A stretch of 64,000 bases of DNA. Source: Shewanella sp. MBTL60-007. Lineage in GTDB: Bacteria > Pseudomonadota > Gammaproteobacteria > Enterobacterales > Shewanellaceae. Below, one piece after another: positions 49,801 through 59,063 of the stretch; positions within the stretch are counted from its first letter, which is position 1; each line of letters starts with the position of its first letter. The notes under the pieces were generated by a model. It worked only from the letters and a program-made list of their open reading frames with translations. It was not told the DNA's origin and ran no database searches. The DNA lies in NCBI RefSeq assembly GCF_019654915.1, contig NZ_BPET01000016.1:29280-93279 (forward strand). Reading direction: 5' to 3'. Made by a program: the position numbers and the translations under genes.

Positions 49801-51972
49801 GTGAAGAAGCATAAATCTCAGCAACTGTTAGAGTATATTGTTAATTCTGAAGCAAAACAGCAAGGTGACTTTAGAGGCACTGCACAAATTGCGTCAGAGT
49901 TACTCTCTAAGCTGTTTAGTGTGTCTCGAATTGTCGTTTCTGCATTATCGTCAGAAACAGATACGCTTGAGCAAGTCGTTTCTCTATCTGTTGACTCGAC
50001 TTCATCAGGCGCTATATCCCGTCCAAATCCATCTACATGTCCCATATTTATTCGTCAGCTTAAGGACGAACTCTATATTACCGCACAGAGTTGCTGTGAT
50101 GATAATCGTTTGCTTGAGCTCAAACCCTATTACCAAGAGCATGGCGTATTGTCAGTCTTGGAAGTGGCCATTCGAATAAATGGTCAGTTAGAGGGGATCC
50201 TCAGCCTAGAGCGAACCATGGTGCAAGCCCCTTGGAGCGAAAGTGAGGTTCAGCTCTGTTCTCAAGTCGCCGATCAACTGGCACTGACCTTAGCAACGCA
50301 ACACGGCTATGATAAAGATGAACGCTTAACGCTCTTTTTGTCTGCTGCAGAGCAGTCTGACCACATTATGATGGTAGTGAATTTAGCATCAGACTGTATC
50401 GAGTACGTCAATCGGGCACACTTCAATTTAACTCAGGTGCCCAAAGCGCGAATATTAGGGCGAAAAGTTCAAGTTTTAGATCTGTTTAAGCAACACCCTT
50501 TGTTAGCCGAGGCGGTATTAGTGAAGGCCCGAACCGGAGAGGCCGTTTCCGAGGAAGTCAATCTAGTCCGTCATGATGGTTCTTCCTACTGGATGCGCTT
50601 TTCTGTAAAGCGCTTTATCTCGAGTCGAGGTAACCATTTCGCGTTGGTTAACGCCAAAAATTGCACCGAAGAGCATCATCACCAAAGTGAGTTAGTCCGC
50701 CTAGCGTGGCGCTGTAGCCTAACAGGACTTTATAATCGCACCCATTTTAGTCGAGTACTCGAACGTGCTACATCGGGTCATCTAGTCCTAGTCGATCTTA
50801 GAGGGTTTAAACGTTTTAATGACACCTATGGCCATGCTAATGGGGATGTGATGTTGGTTGAAATCGCGAGACGTATTCGCCACTTTGCCGAGGTCAATCA
50901 GCTGTCCGAGGTGGCACGAATTGGTAGTGATGAATTCGGTATTTTACTTGAAAATGAAGACGAAGAGTCGACAATTGAGCTGACGACAGAGCGCCTATAT
51001 CGTCAGCTTGAAGCGCCTATCACTATTGGTATTGAACAGATAGAGCCGAAACCCGCGATAGCAAGAGTGGATCTCGCCTCCATCGAGAAACAGTTCTCCG
51101 GACTAACCTGTGCCGATATTGCCCTGCAGTATGCGAAGAGCAAGCAAGGTCAAGCGATTCAGGTGTTTAATTCCGCTTTGCTCAATGCCTTTAAAGAAGA
51201 TGCTCAGATAGAAAGGGATCTTGCAGTTGCTGTAAAGGGACGACAGTTTGAGCTCTATTACCAGCCCCTTAAAGATCTTAAAAAGCAGTCCTATATAGGC
51301 GCGGAAGCGCTGCTTCGTTGGCATCACCCTAAGAAAGGGGTTCTTTACCCTGGTGCCTTTATCGATATTGCAGAGCAGACAGGATTGATTAGTGACATTG
51401 GCTCTTGGGTACTCGAGGCCGCTTGTAAGCAGCTTAATTTATGGCAGCGGCATCAAATTGATATCTCTATGCACGTAAATGTTTCTGCGAGGCAGTTTTT
51501 TAGTGGCACTCTATTTGAGCAGGTTTGGGAGTTGGTGACCCGTTATCGGTTAAAGCCCCATAGTTTAATTCTTGAAATCACTGAAACGGAACTGATGGAA
51601 GATATCCGTTCAGCTACAAATTTATGTCATGAGTTGTCAGAGTTGGGAGTCGGGCTGGCGATTGATGATTTTGGAACGGGCTACTGCTCGATGCGGTATC
51701 TAAAGCAGTTTCCAATTAGTAAGTTAAAAATAGACCGTTCATTTATCTCCGATCTCTCTGTAAGTCATGAAAGCCGTGAAATTGTCAGTGCGATTATCGC
51801 GATGGCATCGGCATTAAATATCTCTTTAACGGCCGAAGGTGTAGAGACTCGAGAGCAGGAGCAATTTCTCGCACAACATCAGTGTCATCAGGCCCAAGGC
51901 TTCCTTTACAGCCCAGCTTTAAGGGTATCTGAATTTGGTCAGTTTTTACAAAAACCGACCTTAATCCATTAA
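49801..51972 (+). CDS. GAF-PAS-GGDEF-EAL signalling protein
   Basis: 723 residues, cytoplasmic. GAF domain about 20-175, PAS about 180-290, GGDEF about 300-440 and EAL about 470-715. The EAL domain keeps its catalytic motifs: EALLRWHHP near 501, ETEL, and DDFGTGYCSMRYLKQ, so it should be an active c-di-GMP phosphodiesterase. The GGDEF loop is GSDEF, a one-residue change, and there is no RXXD I-site five residues before (EVAR instead), so cyclase activity is doubtful; the domain may bind GTP and activate EAL. It starts with GTG behind AGGA. Confidence 0.9.
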   Translation: MKKHKSQQLLEYIVNSEAKQQGDFRGTAQIASELLSKLFSVSRIVVSALSSETDTLEQVVSLSVDSTSSGAISRPNPSTCPIFIRQLKDELYITAQSCCDDNRLLELKPYYQEHGVLSVLEVAIRINGQLEGILSLERTMVQAPWSESEVQLCSQVADQLALTLATQHGYDKDERLTLFLSAAEQSDHIMMVVNLASDCIEYVNRAHFNLTQVPKARILGRKVQVLDLFKQHPLLAEAVLVKARTGEAVSEEVNLVRHDGSSYWMRFSVKRFISSRGNHFALVNAKNCTEEHHHQSELVRLAWRCSLTGLYNRTHFSRVLERATSGHLVLVDLRGFKRFNDTYGHANGDVMLVEIARRIRHFAEVNQLSEVARIGSDEFGILLENEDEESTIELTTERLYRQLEAPITIGIEQIEPKPAIARVDLASIEKQFSGLTCADIALQYAKSKQGQAIQVFNSALLNAFKEDAQIERDLAVAVKGRQFELYYQPLKDLKKQSYIGAEALLRWHHPKKGVLYPGAFIDIAEQTGLISDIGSWVLEAACKQLNLWQRHQIDISMHVNVSARQFFSGTLFEQVWELVTRYRLKPHSLILEITETELMEDIRSATNLCHELSELGVGLAIDDFGTGYCSMRYLKQFPISKLKIDRSFISDLSVSHESREIVSAIIAMASALNISLTAEGVETREQEQFLAQHQCHQAQGFLYSPALRVSEFGQFLQKPTLIH

Positions 51973-51998
51973 AATTTCCTTAGGCTTCTTTATATGCG

Positions 51999-52478
51999 CT
52001 ACTTGGCGCAGCACTGCTTAAACTTCTTACCACTTTGACAAACGCATTTGTCGTTGCGTTTTGGCAATATTGGTGTCTTCTGTTCACCTTGAGTGTAGAA
52101 CCACCGCCCATTTTGTTTGGTAAAGTCTGATCTCTCATGGATAGCGTCTAGCTCATTATCAAGCTTATACCAAGCCTGAAAGCTCACTTGTCCCGTATCA
52201 CCATCTTGCTTGCTCGATATGACATCTAAACTCAGCCATTGTGGCAGAGGCTCTTGGGCTAAGGTTTGCTCATTGAGACCGTCTAAATAATCACTGTGAT
52301 GGGTGTCGATTAAATAGGGATAATTTTTTAGGTAAAAAGCGCAGAATCTCGAGCGCATAAGCTGCTCAGGACTCTGTGCTAACTGTTGATTTAGATGAAG
52401 TGGTTGACAGCAGTGTTGGTAACTACTCCCCGAGCAACAAGGGCAAGGAGAGTCAGCTTCAAAGTTAGGGTTTGTCAT
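51999..52478 (-). CDS. ychJ: YchJ family protein with two SEC-C motifs
   Basis: 159 residues. SEC-C-type zinc motifs occur at both ends, [13 protein letters not shown] (12-24) and [13 protein letters not shown] (near the C-terminus), around a central NTF2-like domain. This is the YchJ layout; function unknown, perhaps linked to SecA or protein quality control through the shared zinc motif. Overlaps the upstream gene by 14 bp. Confidence 0.9.
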   Translation of the reverse strand: MTNPNFEADSPCPCCSGSSYQHCCQPLHLNQQLAQSPEQLMRSRFCAFYLKNYPYLIDTHHSDYLDGLNEQTLAQEPLPQWLSLDVISSKQDGDTGQVSFQAWYKLDNELDAIHERSDFTKQNGRWFYTQGEQKTPILPKRNDKCVCQSGKKFKQCCAK

Positions 52479-53049
52479 GGGTATTAGGTAATGCGTTTTG
52501 GCTTAATGCTGGAAATTGACGCCCATAATAAAGGTTTGGGCTGGGTTTGGCATTATAATAAAACGAAGCTTCGGCTCGGTTATTAGTATCGACCGTTAAG
52601 TACCATTTGCCATCACGTTTCTTTTTGGACACACCGACAAACTTTCCTGCAAATTCGCTACTTGGTTCACCGTCATCGATTGGAGGGTGAAAACGAATAA
52701 GGTAATAGCCAATATCGGTTGCGCTATTGCCTTCAATATTGCGTTCAATTACCCGAAAGTCGACCTCAATTTTGGCATTTTTATGTTTAATTTTACCAAA
52801 AAAAGTCTCGTACAGGGCGACAATATTGTCGCGACCTAAAGTGATCTCTTCATCTTGCCCCTCGGGGATATAACAGGCATCTTCCGAGTAGATTGATTTC
52901 ATGATATTGGCATCTAGCTCATTAAAGGCTGCGCTAAAATGGCTATAGACGGCATTAAGCGCGTCGTTATCATTGGCGAAAGCGACTTGAATGAAGCTGA
53001 AGTATAATGTGCTTACCAATGTAAGCGCTGTAGCAACTTTTTTGAGCAT
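52465..53049 (-). CDS. secreted SnoaL-like (NTF2-fold) protein
   Basis: 194 residues with a signal peptide (1-25, ending in VAFA). Mature part has the NTF2-like pattern of SnoaL/DUF4440 proteins: [20 protein letters not shown], then [12 protein letters not shown] and a beta-rich half with [14 protein letters not shown] ligand-binding or isomerase-like periplasmic protein, partner unknown. Precedes ychJ, which has the same fold in its core, so the two may be a coupled pair by overlap only. Confidence 0.78.
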   Translation of the reverse strand: MLKKVATALTLVSTLYFSFIQVAFANDNDALNAVYSHFSAAFNELDANIMKSIYSEDACYIPEGQDEEITLGRDNIVALYETFFGKIKHKNAKIEVDFRVIERNIEGNSATDIGYYLIRFHPPIDDGEPSSEFAGKFVGVSKKKRDGKWYLTVDTNNRAEASFYYNAKPSPNLYYGRQFPALSQNALPNTHDKP

Positions 53050-53216
53050 TTAATTAGGATTAACCGAGAACATATTAATTATCACTATAATAGATGGTTA
53101 AGGTGAACTAAAGTATTAGATCTTTACAAGATGTGTAGAAATATTCTTTTAGACCTGTAATTAGCCAATAATAGCTGTTCAAGGTAGTTTGGGGCGTGAA
53201 GCCGATGGGAGTGCTT

Positions 53217-53807
53217 ATGGGCGAAGAGGATATGAGTCTTTTTCTCGAAGAGATGGCCAATGTTCGGCCACTAAAAAATAATACGGCTTCCACGATTGGG
53301 GAGCAGAAAGTCTCAACGCAAGCGCAAAATTTACGCCGAGCTCAACTTCAAATGAGCGAGCAGTTGGCTAAGTTAGCGACAGATGTCAACGAGATCGAAC
53401 CTGCTGAACCAGAGGCGATAATTGAATTCAAGCGTGACGGCGTACAAGACGCTGTATTTCATCGTTTCAGCCGCGGCGGCTATCCGATAAAACATGAGAT
53501 TTTGCTGCACCAGCTAAAAGTACAGCAGGCGCGAGAAGTCCTCTATAACGAGATCCAAAAGAGTCGACAAAAAGGTGAGAGGAGTATTCTGGTTGTTCAT
53601 GGTAAAGGGGTTAACAGTAAACCTATCGCTGGGTTAATGAAGTCTTTTGTGGCGAATTGGCTTGAGCAGATAGATGAAGTGCTGGCGTATCATAGTGCGC
53701 AGACCCACCATGGCGGCGCGGGGGCATTATATGTGATGCTGGCAAAATCTGAGCAGAAACGGATTGAAACCAAAGAAACCAACCATAAAGGCGTGAATAT
53801 TAGGTGA
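53217..53807 (+). CDS. smrA: Smr-domain endonuclease SmrA
   Basis: 196 residues; acidic N-terminal region followed by a Smr domain (about 95-180) with the diagnostic SILVVHGKGVNSKPI loop and THHGGAGALYVML at the end. Smr proteins nick branched DNA or, in the SmrB case, collided-ribosome mRNA. The N-terminal half (EEDMSLFLEEM, VRPLK) matches SmrA/YdaL rather than SmrB. The ATG at 53217 is behind GGGAG; an in-frame GTG at 53196 is not needed. Confidence 0.85.
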   Translation: MGEEDMSLFLEEMANVRPLKNNTASTIGEQKVSTQAQNLRRAQLQMSEQLAKLATDVNEIEPAEPEAIIEFKRDGVQDAVFHRFSRGGYPIKHEILLHQLKVQQAREVLYNEIQKSRQKGERSILVVHGKGVNSKPIAGLMKSFVANWLEQIDEVLAYHSAQTHHGGAGALYVMLAKSEQKRIETKETNHKGVNIR

Positions 53808-53821
53808 TCTTTTAGAGAGTT

Positions 53822-53855
53822 AAAAAAGGCTATCTTAGGTTAGATAGCCTTTTTG
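53822..53855. terminator. bidirectional terminator
   Basis: AAAAAGGCTATCT pairs perfectly with AGATAGCCTTTTT. It ends smrA and the convergent M2 peptidase gene. Confidence 0.9.
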
Positions 53856-53893
53856 CTTAGTGATAATTAGTAGGTATTAACGAGTCTATTGTT

Positions 53894-55732
53894 TTACCAA
53901 CCACACTGTCGATTAGCAGTTTTGTTTTGCTCATCTAGCCAAGTTTGCAGCGGTGCAAAGTAATCGAGTACCGCATTGGCGTCCATCTCTTTAGTGCCAG
54001 TCACAGCGGCTAAGGCTTCAGGCCACGGCTTACTCTGGCCCATCTCTAACATGGTGTTTAACTTAGCACCGGCTTCTTTATTGCCGTAGATACTGCATCT
54101 GTGAACAGGACCTGTATCGCCGGCAATTTCACATAATGATTTGTGGAATTGGAATTGCAAAATATGGGCGAGGAAATAGCGTGTGTAAGGCACATTGCCT
54201 GGTACATGGTATTTAGCACCGGGATCGAAATCTGCTTCACTGCGGGCGATAGGGGCTTTAACACCTTGGTATTTTTCCCGAAGCTCCCACCACGCCTGAT
54301 TATATTGTTCTGGCGTAATTTCACCGCTGAATACCTTCCAGCGCCATTGGTCGATCATTAAACCAAAGGGAAGGAATGCGACTTTATCCAGTGCTTGCTT
54401 TAGCAGTAGGCCAATATCTTTAGACGCATCTGGGACCTCATCAAGTAAGCCTATCTGCTTGAGGTAGTTTGGGGTGATAGATAGGGCAACCGTATCACCT
54501 ATTGCTTCATGGAAGCCATCGTTGGCGCTATTTTTAAAGATAAACGGCTGTTCTTTATAGGCGCGTTGATAGAAGTTGTGGCCGAGTTCATGATGGATCA
54601 CGGTAAAGTCTTCGGCGGTCTTTTGAATACACATCTTGATACGAATATCATCGCGGTTATCCAGATCCCAAGCCGAGGCGTGACAAACCACATCACGGTC
54701 TTCAGGCTGGACAAATAAAGAGCGCTCCCAGAAAGTGTCGGGTAGAGGTTCAAAACCTAAAGAAGTAAAGAAGCCTTCGGCTTGCTCAACCATCTTTATC
54801 TCATCATAATTATGCTTGGCTAACAACTCGGTGACGTCATAGCCAGGATCGGCATCTTCTGGGGCAACTTGATTATAAATATTGCCCCAGCTCTGTGCCC
54901 ACATATTACCCAGTAGGTGAGCGGGTATTGGGCCAGATTCTGGAGCGACCTCATCACCATATTGCTCGTTAAGTTCACCGCGCACGTAACAGTGTAGCGA
55001 GTCATATAGGGGTTTGACTTGGCCCCATAGACGGTCGAGTTCGGTTGAAAACTCATCAGGTTTCATATCGTAATTGCTACGCCAAAGCTCAGATAGGTTA
55101 GCGTAGCCAAGATCTTTCGCTCCCTCATTAGCTAGCTCGATTTCTCTTTCAAATAGCGGGCGCATAGGTTTTGCGATTTCACGCCAGCCTTGCCAAACCT
55201 CTAGTAATTCATCTGGATTGTTAGACTCCCCCATAATGGCCGAAAGCTCGGGCTGAGTTAAACAGCGGCCATCTTTAAAGCAGTATTTACCTTTGCCGTA
55301 TAAGCCGTTCAGTTCGGCGCTGATCTTTGCTAACTCGGCGTTCTTAGCAGGATCAAGAGGAGCGGGGAGTACGATTGAGCTTCGTAGAATATTGAGTTTA
55401 CGTTTTTCCTGAGCGCTTAAGTTAAGATCGGCGTACTGAGCCGATTTAGTGGCGAGCTCGACCGATGTCGCGGTGTACTTTTCAGATACGCTAGCTGCAA
55501 GTGCTGCGGTGTCCTGAGTAATAAAGTTACTGTAGATCCATTCAGAGCGATTAATCTCAATAGAGAGATCGGCCATCTTAGATTCTGCATCCTTGATAAA
55601 CTGTTTTGCTTCTATGGTCTTATCGGCGCTTACTTCTGTACTCTCGACATCAGTGCTATTACAAGCAGCAACGCCAAGTGTTAACGCTATGACTGCCGAC
55701 AGCTTAGAAACCTGAACTAGGTTTTTATTCAT
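53894..55732 (-). CDS. M2 family peptidyl-dipeptidase (ACE-like), lipoprotein
   Basis: 612-residue zinc metallopeptidase of the angiotensin-converting-enzyme family. Zinc motif HELGH at 381-385, preceded by IH, and the third ligand in GFHEAIGDTVAL; the chloride/substrate segment KYHVPGNVPYTRYFLAHILQFQFH follows. The N-terminus is a lipoprotein signal (lipobox VAAC, Cys24), so it should sit in the periplasm on a membrane. It releases C-terminal dipeptides and so helps use peptides as nutrients, as in Shewanella relatives. AAGGGA precedes the ATG. Monocistronic. Confidence 0.93.
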   Translation of the reverse strand: MNKNLVQVSKLSAVIALTLGVAACNSTDVESTEVSADKTIEAKQFIKDAESKMADLSIEINRSEWIYSNFITQDTAALAASVSEKYTATSVELATKSAQYADLNLSAQEKRKLNILRSSIVLPAPLDPAKNAELAKISAELNGLYGKGKYCFKDGRCLTQPELSAIMGESNNPDELLEVWQGWREIAKPMRPLFEREIELANEGAKDLGYANLSELWRSNYDMKPDEFSTELDRLWGQVKPLYDSLHCYVRGELNEQYGDEVAPESGPIPAHLLGNMWAQSWGNIYNQVAPEDADPGYDVTELLAKHNYDEIKMVEQAEGFFTSLGFEPLPDTFWERSLFVQPEDRDVVCHASAWDLDNRDDIRIKMCIQKTAEDFTVIHHELGHNFYQRAYKEQPFIFKNSANDGFHEAIGDTVALSITPNYLKQIGLLDEVPDASKDIGLLLKQALDKVAFLPFGLMIDQWRWKVFSGEITPEQYNQAWWELREKYQGVKAPIARSEADFDPGAKYHVPGNVPYTRYFLAHILQFQFHKSLCEIAGDTGPVHRCSIYGNKEAGAKLNTMLEMGQSKPWPEALAAVTGTKEMDANAVLDYFAPLQTWLDEQNKTANRQCGW

Positions 55733-55879
55733 CGTTTAAATCCCTTGTTATTATTGTGTTGCTTATTTTACTTATTTTGTTGCTGATTAATAGCGGATTA
55801 AAACAGGTGTGCCAACGTTGACTCTGTTTTGGGCGATATCGGGATTTTGTTTGACAATGGGCAAGCGAATGTTTAATTT

Positions 55880-55891
55880 AAACGAGTGTTT
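55880..55891. promoter_or_regulatory. PsrA-type operator
   Basis: AAACGAGTGTTT fits the PsrA core AAAC-N4-GTTT and is flanked by further A/T dyad (TTT..TTAAA). It lies 24 bp before the TetR-family gene, where it would overlap the promoter and allow autoregulation and control of fadE. Confidence 0.6.
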
Positions 55892-55914
55892 TAAATAGAT
55901 ATAAAGGCAAAGGA

Positions 55915-56562
55915 ATGGCAAATCGCTCCGATACAAAAACAAGAATACTCGATGCTGCGGAAAAGTTATTTGCAGAAAGAGGTTTCTCTGAGACCTCTCT
56001 AAGACTAATTACCAGTAAAGCAGAGGTAAACCTTGCATCTGTTAATTATCACTTCGGCTCTAAAAAAGAGCTGATTAGAGCGGTATTGGCCCGTTACCTC
56101 GATGTATTTATGCCTAGCGCTGCAGAGGCTATCATCGCAGTTCAAAAAAACAATGCCGATGCATCGTTAAACGATATATTCTCAAGTTTAGTCGCCCCAC
56201 TGCTCGACCTTAATAGCCTAAGAACAGAAGGTACAACAACCTTCCTGCAACTACTTGGTCGTGGCTATATAGAAAGCCAAGGTCACCTTCGCTGGTTTAT
56301 CACCACCCATTATGGCGAGTATTTGGGACTATTTGTAAAGGCTGTAGCCCAAAGTGCACCGCATATTCCGCCAGCAGAGATGTTCTGGCGACTACACTTT
56401 ACCTTAGGCACGATCGTCTTCACCATGGCATCAGCCGATGCACTAACCGAAATTGCAGAAGCCGACTTTGGGGAGCACAATGATATTGAAGCTGTTATTA
56501 GAAAAGTCATTCCGTATTTGTCTGCCGGAGTGTCCGTTCCACTTACTAAGGATGTAATGTAA
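55915..56562 (+). CDS. TetR-family regulator, PsrA-like
   Basis: 215 residues. Canonical TetR helix-turn-helix (1-60: TKTRILDAAEKLFAERGFSETSLRLI, VNYHFGSKKELI) and a helical ligand-binding domain with the C-terminal 'HFTLGTIVFTMA' block typical of PsrA-type fatty-acid regulators. It is five bases from fadE, and in Shewanella and Pseudomonas PsrA represses fatty-acid degradation genes until acyl ligands bind. The operator just upstream supports the call; the exact family name is inferred from context. Confidence 0.82.
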   Translation: MANRSDTKTRILDAAEKLFAERGFSETSLRLITSKAEVNLASVNYHFGSKKELIRAVLARYLDVFMPSAAEAIIAVQKNNADASLNDIFSSLVAPLLDLNSLRTEGTTTFLQLLGRGYIESQGHLRWFITTHYGEYLGLFVKAVAQSAPHIPPAEMFWRLHFTLGTIVFTMASADALTEIAEADFGEHNDIEAVIRKVIPYLSAGVSVPLTKDVM

Positions 56563-56567
56563 AACTT

Positions 56568-58850
56568 ATGGCTACGACATTACTAGTGCTATTGCTTATC
56601 GCAATAGTGGTTGTATTCAGTGTTAAAAATATCAGGATGCAGGTAATCTCGCGTCCTGTTTTCAGTTTTTTCAAAAAAGTGCTGCCACCGCTCTCCAATA
56701 CTGAGAAAGAAGCGATGGAAGCTGGTGATGTTTGGTGGGAGGGTGAGCTATTTAAAGGCAAGCCAAACTGGCAGATACTTCACAGTTACGGTAAACCGAC
56801 GCTGACCTCAGAAGAGCAAGAATTTATCGATAACCAAGTCATGACCGCATTAACTATGATCGATGACTACAATATAGTTAATGATAGAAAAGACTTACCG
56901 CCTGAGCTTTGGGACTACTTTAAGAAAGAGGGATTTTTCGCGCTTATCATCCCTAAAAAATACGGCGGCAAGGCATTTTCAGCCTACGCGAATTCAACGA
57001 TTGTCAGTAAAATTGCCAGTCGCAGTGTCAGTGCAGCAGTCACCGTTATGGTGCCAAACTCATTGGGCCCAGGTGAGTTACTGACCCATTACGGTACTAG
57101 CGAGCAAAAAGATTACTGGTTACCACAACTTGCCGATGGCCGTGCGATTCCATGCTTTGCGTTAACAGGCCCTGAAGCGGGCAGTGATGCAGGCGCTATC
57201 CCCGATTCAGGTATCGTTTGTCGTCAAGAGTTTAACGGTGTAGACACTTTAGGTTTAAAGCTTAACTGGGATAAGCGCTATATTACTCTTGCGCCAGTGG
57301 CGAATGTACTGGGTCTTGCCTTTCAAATGTATGATCCTGACGGCCTTCTCGGTGACACTAAGCATATCGGGATTACCTGTGCTTTGATCCCAACCGATCA
57401 TGATGGCGTTGAGATAGGTAGCCGTCATAACCCACTCAACTTGGCCTTTATGAACGGCACAACTCGCGGTAAAGATGTATTTATCCCATTGGATTGGATT
57501 ATCGGTGGTTCACAGTACGCCGGTCGCGGTTGGAGAATGTTGGTTGAGTGCTTATCGGCTGGGCGCGGTATTTCATTGCCTGCACTGTCAACGGCTTCAG
57601 GCCATATGACAACCAAGACAACGACCGCATACAGCGCCGTTCGTCAGCAGTTTGGTTTAGAGATCGGTAAATTTGAAGGCGTACAAGAAGCCTTAGCTCG
57701 TGTGATCGCCAATACTTATCAGCTTGAAGCGGCTAGACGCTTGACTACCACCGGAATCGACTTAAAGGTTAAACCTTCTGTGGTGACTGCGATCGCTAAG
57801 TATCATATGACAGAGCTTGGCAGAAAGGTTGTCGATGATGCAATGGATATCCAGTCGGGTAAAGGGATTCAATTGGGGCCGAAGAACTATTTGGGTCACG
57901 GTTATATGGCGCTGCCAATCTCTATTACTGTTGAAGGGGCAAATATTTTAACCCGCAGTCTGATGATCTTTGGCCAAGGGGCAACGCGTTGTCACCCATA
58001 TGTATTGGCAGAAATGGAAGCGGCAGGCATGGAAGATACTAGTGCTGGCCTTGAGCGTTTTGATGCCTTGTTGCTTGGGCATATTGGTTATGCGACTCGT
58101 AATGCCTTTAGTGCCTTGGGTAATGCCTTGACTGGAAGTCGTTTTGCTCAGTCACCTGTTAGTGGCGAAACTAAGCAGTATTATAAAGATATGACCCGTT
58201 TATCTGCAGGTTTAGCCCTGATGACCGATGTTTCTATGTTGATCTTAGGCGGTGACTTAAAACGCAAAGAGATGCTCAGTGCGCGTATGGGGGATGTGTT
58301 AAGTCAGCTCTACTTGGGCTCTGCCACATTGAAGTTATTTGAAGATAACGGTCGTCAGTTTGATGACTTACCTGCAGTGCGCCATGTTATGGCGACCCGC
58401 TTGCACTTAGCTGCCAAAGCGCTTGATGAAGCGATTCGTAATTTCCCTAATCGTGGCGTGGCGTTATTGCTTCGAGCATTAATTTTCCCACTGGGTAATC
58501 GCTTTAAAGATGCCAGTGACAAGTTATCGATAGAGCTAGCTAATGCGATGAGTCAGCCAGGGCCTGCCCGTGACAGACTGACATTTCTTTGCCCTGACTT
58601 TGAGGGAGATACCAGTGGTATCGCCGAAGTCGAAAATGCTTTTGTTGCTAAGCACGCTTGTAAAGGCCTGTATAAGAAGCTCAAGAGTGCACAGAAAGAG
58701 GGCAGTTTGCCCACTAAGTTAGCACCATTGGCATTATTTGATGCTGCGCTAGAGATAGCATTGATCACCGAGCAAGAATATCAAAGCTTAGTGAAAGCCG
58801 ATGAGTTAAGATTAGCGGCCATCGCAGTTGATGAGTTTGAAGCGCTGTAA
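56568..58850 (+). CDS. fadE: acyl-CoA dehydrogenase FadE
   Basis: 760-residue flavoenzyme for the first step of beta-oxidation, of the large FadE type. A membrane-anchor-like helix opens it (2-18), then the ACAD core with FALTGPEAGSDAGAIPD, the GRGISLPALS substrate loop, and GPKNYLGHGYMALPI; the C-terminal third is the DUF1974 extension of FadE. The catalytic glutamate is in VEGANILTRSLMIFGQGA. Likely co-transcribed with, and controlled by, the upstream PsrA-like gene. Confidence 0.95.
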   Translation: MATTLLVLLLIAIVVVFSVKNIRMQVISRPVFSFFKKVLPPLSNTEKEAMEAGDVWWEGELFKGKPNWQILHSYGKPTLTSEEQEFIDNQVMTALTMIDDYNIVNDRKDLPPELWDYFKKEGFFALIIPKKYGGKAFSAYANSTIVSKIASRSVSAAVTVMVPNSLGPGELLTHYGTSEQKDYWLPQLADGRAIPCFALTGPEAGSDAGAIPDSGIVCRQEFNGVDTLGLKLNWDKRYITLAPVANVLGLAFQMYDPDGLLGDTKHIGITCALIPTDHDGVEIGSRHNPLNLAFMNGTTRGKDVFIPLDWIIGGSQYAGRGWRMLVECLSAGRGISLPALSTASGHMTTKTTTAYSAVRQQFGLEIGKFEGVQEALARVIANTYQLEAARRLTTTGIDLKVKPSVVTAIAKYHMTELGRKVVDDAMDIQSGKGIQLGPKNYLGHGYMALPISITVEGANILTRSLMIFGQGATRCHPYVLAEMEAAGMEDTSAGLERFDALLLGHIGYATRNAFSALGNALTGSRFAQSPVSGETKQYYKDMTRLSAGLALMTDVSMLILGGDLKRKEMLSARMGDVLSQLYLGSATLKLFEDNGRQFDDLPAVRHVMATRLHLAAKALDEAIRNFPNRGVALLLRALIFPLGNRFKDASDKLSIELANAMSQPGPARDRLTFLCPDFEGDTSGIAEVENAFVAKHACKGLYKKLKSAQKEGSLPTKLAPLALFDAALEIALITEQEYQSLVKADELRLAAIAVDEFEAL

Positions 58851-58905
58851 GTAACTGAGCTAATAATCGCAGCTTGTTTTAATCAATATTGACGAGCAAT
58901 TAAAT

Positions 58906-58959
58906 AAAATGCCGCCTAATGATGTACATCAATGAGTACAGAGTATGGCGGCATTTTTT
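58906..58959 (+). terminator. fadE terminator
   Basis: AAAATGCCGCC pairs with GGCGGCATTTT, with an inner palindrome GATGTACATC, followed by T6. Confidence 0.8.
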
Positions 58960-59063
58960 ATTTAAATATGACGTTCCTTTATATTGATTGCAATTGAATC
59001 CAAATCGATCCGTCTATTTAATAGCTATACTCAATTTTTTGCATTTTCAGCTTAGGTCAAAAA

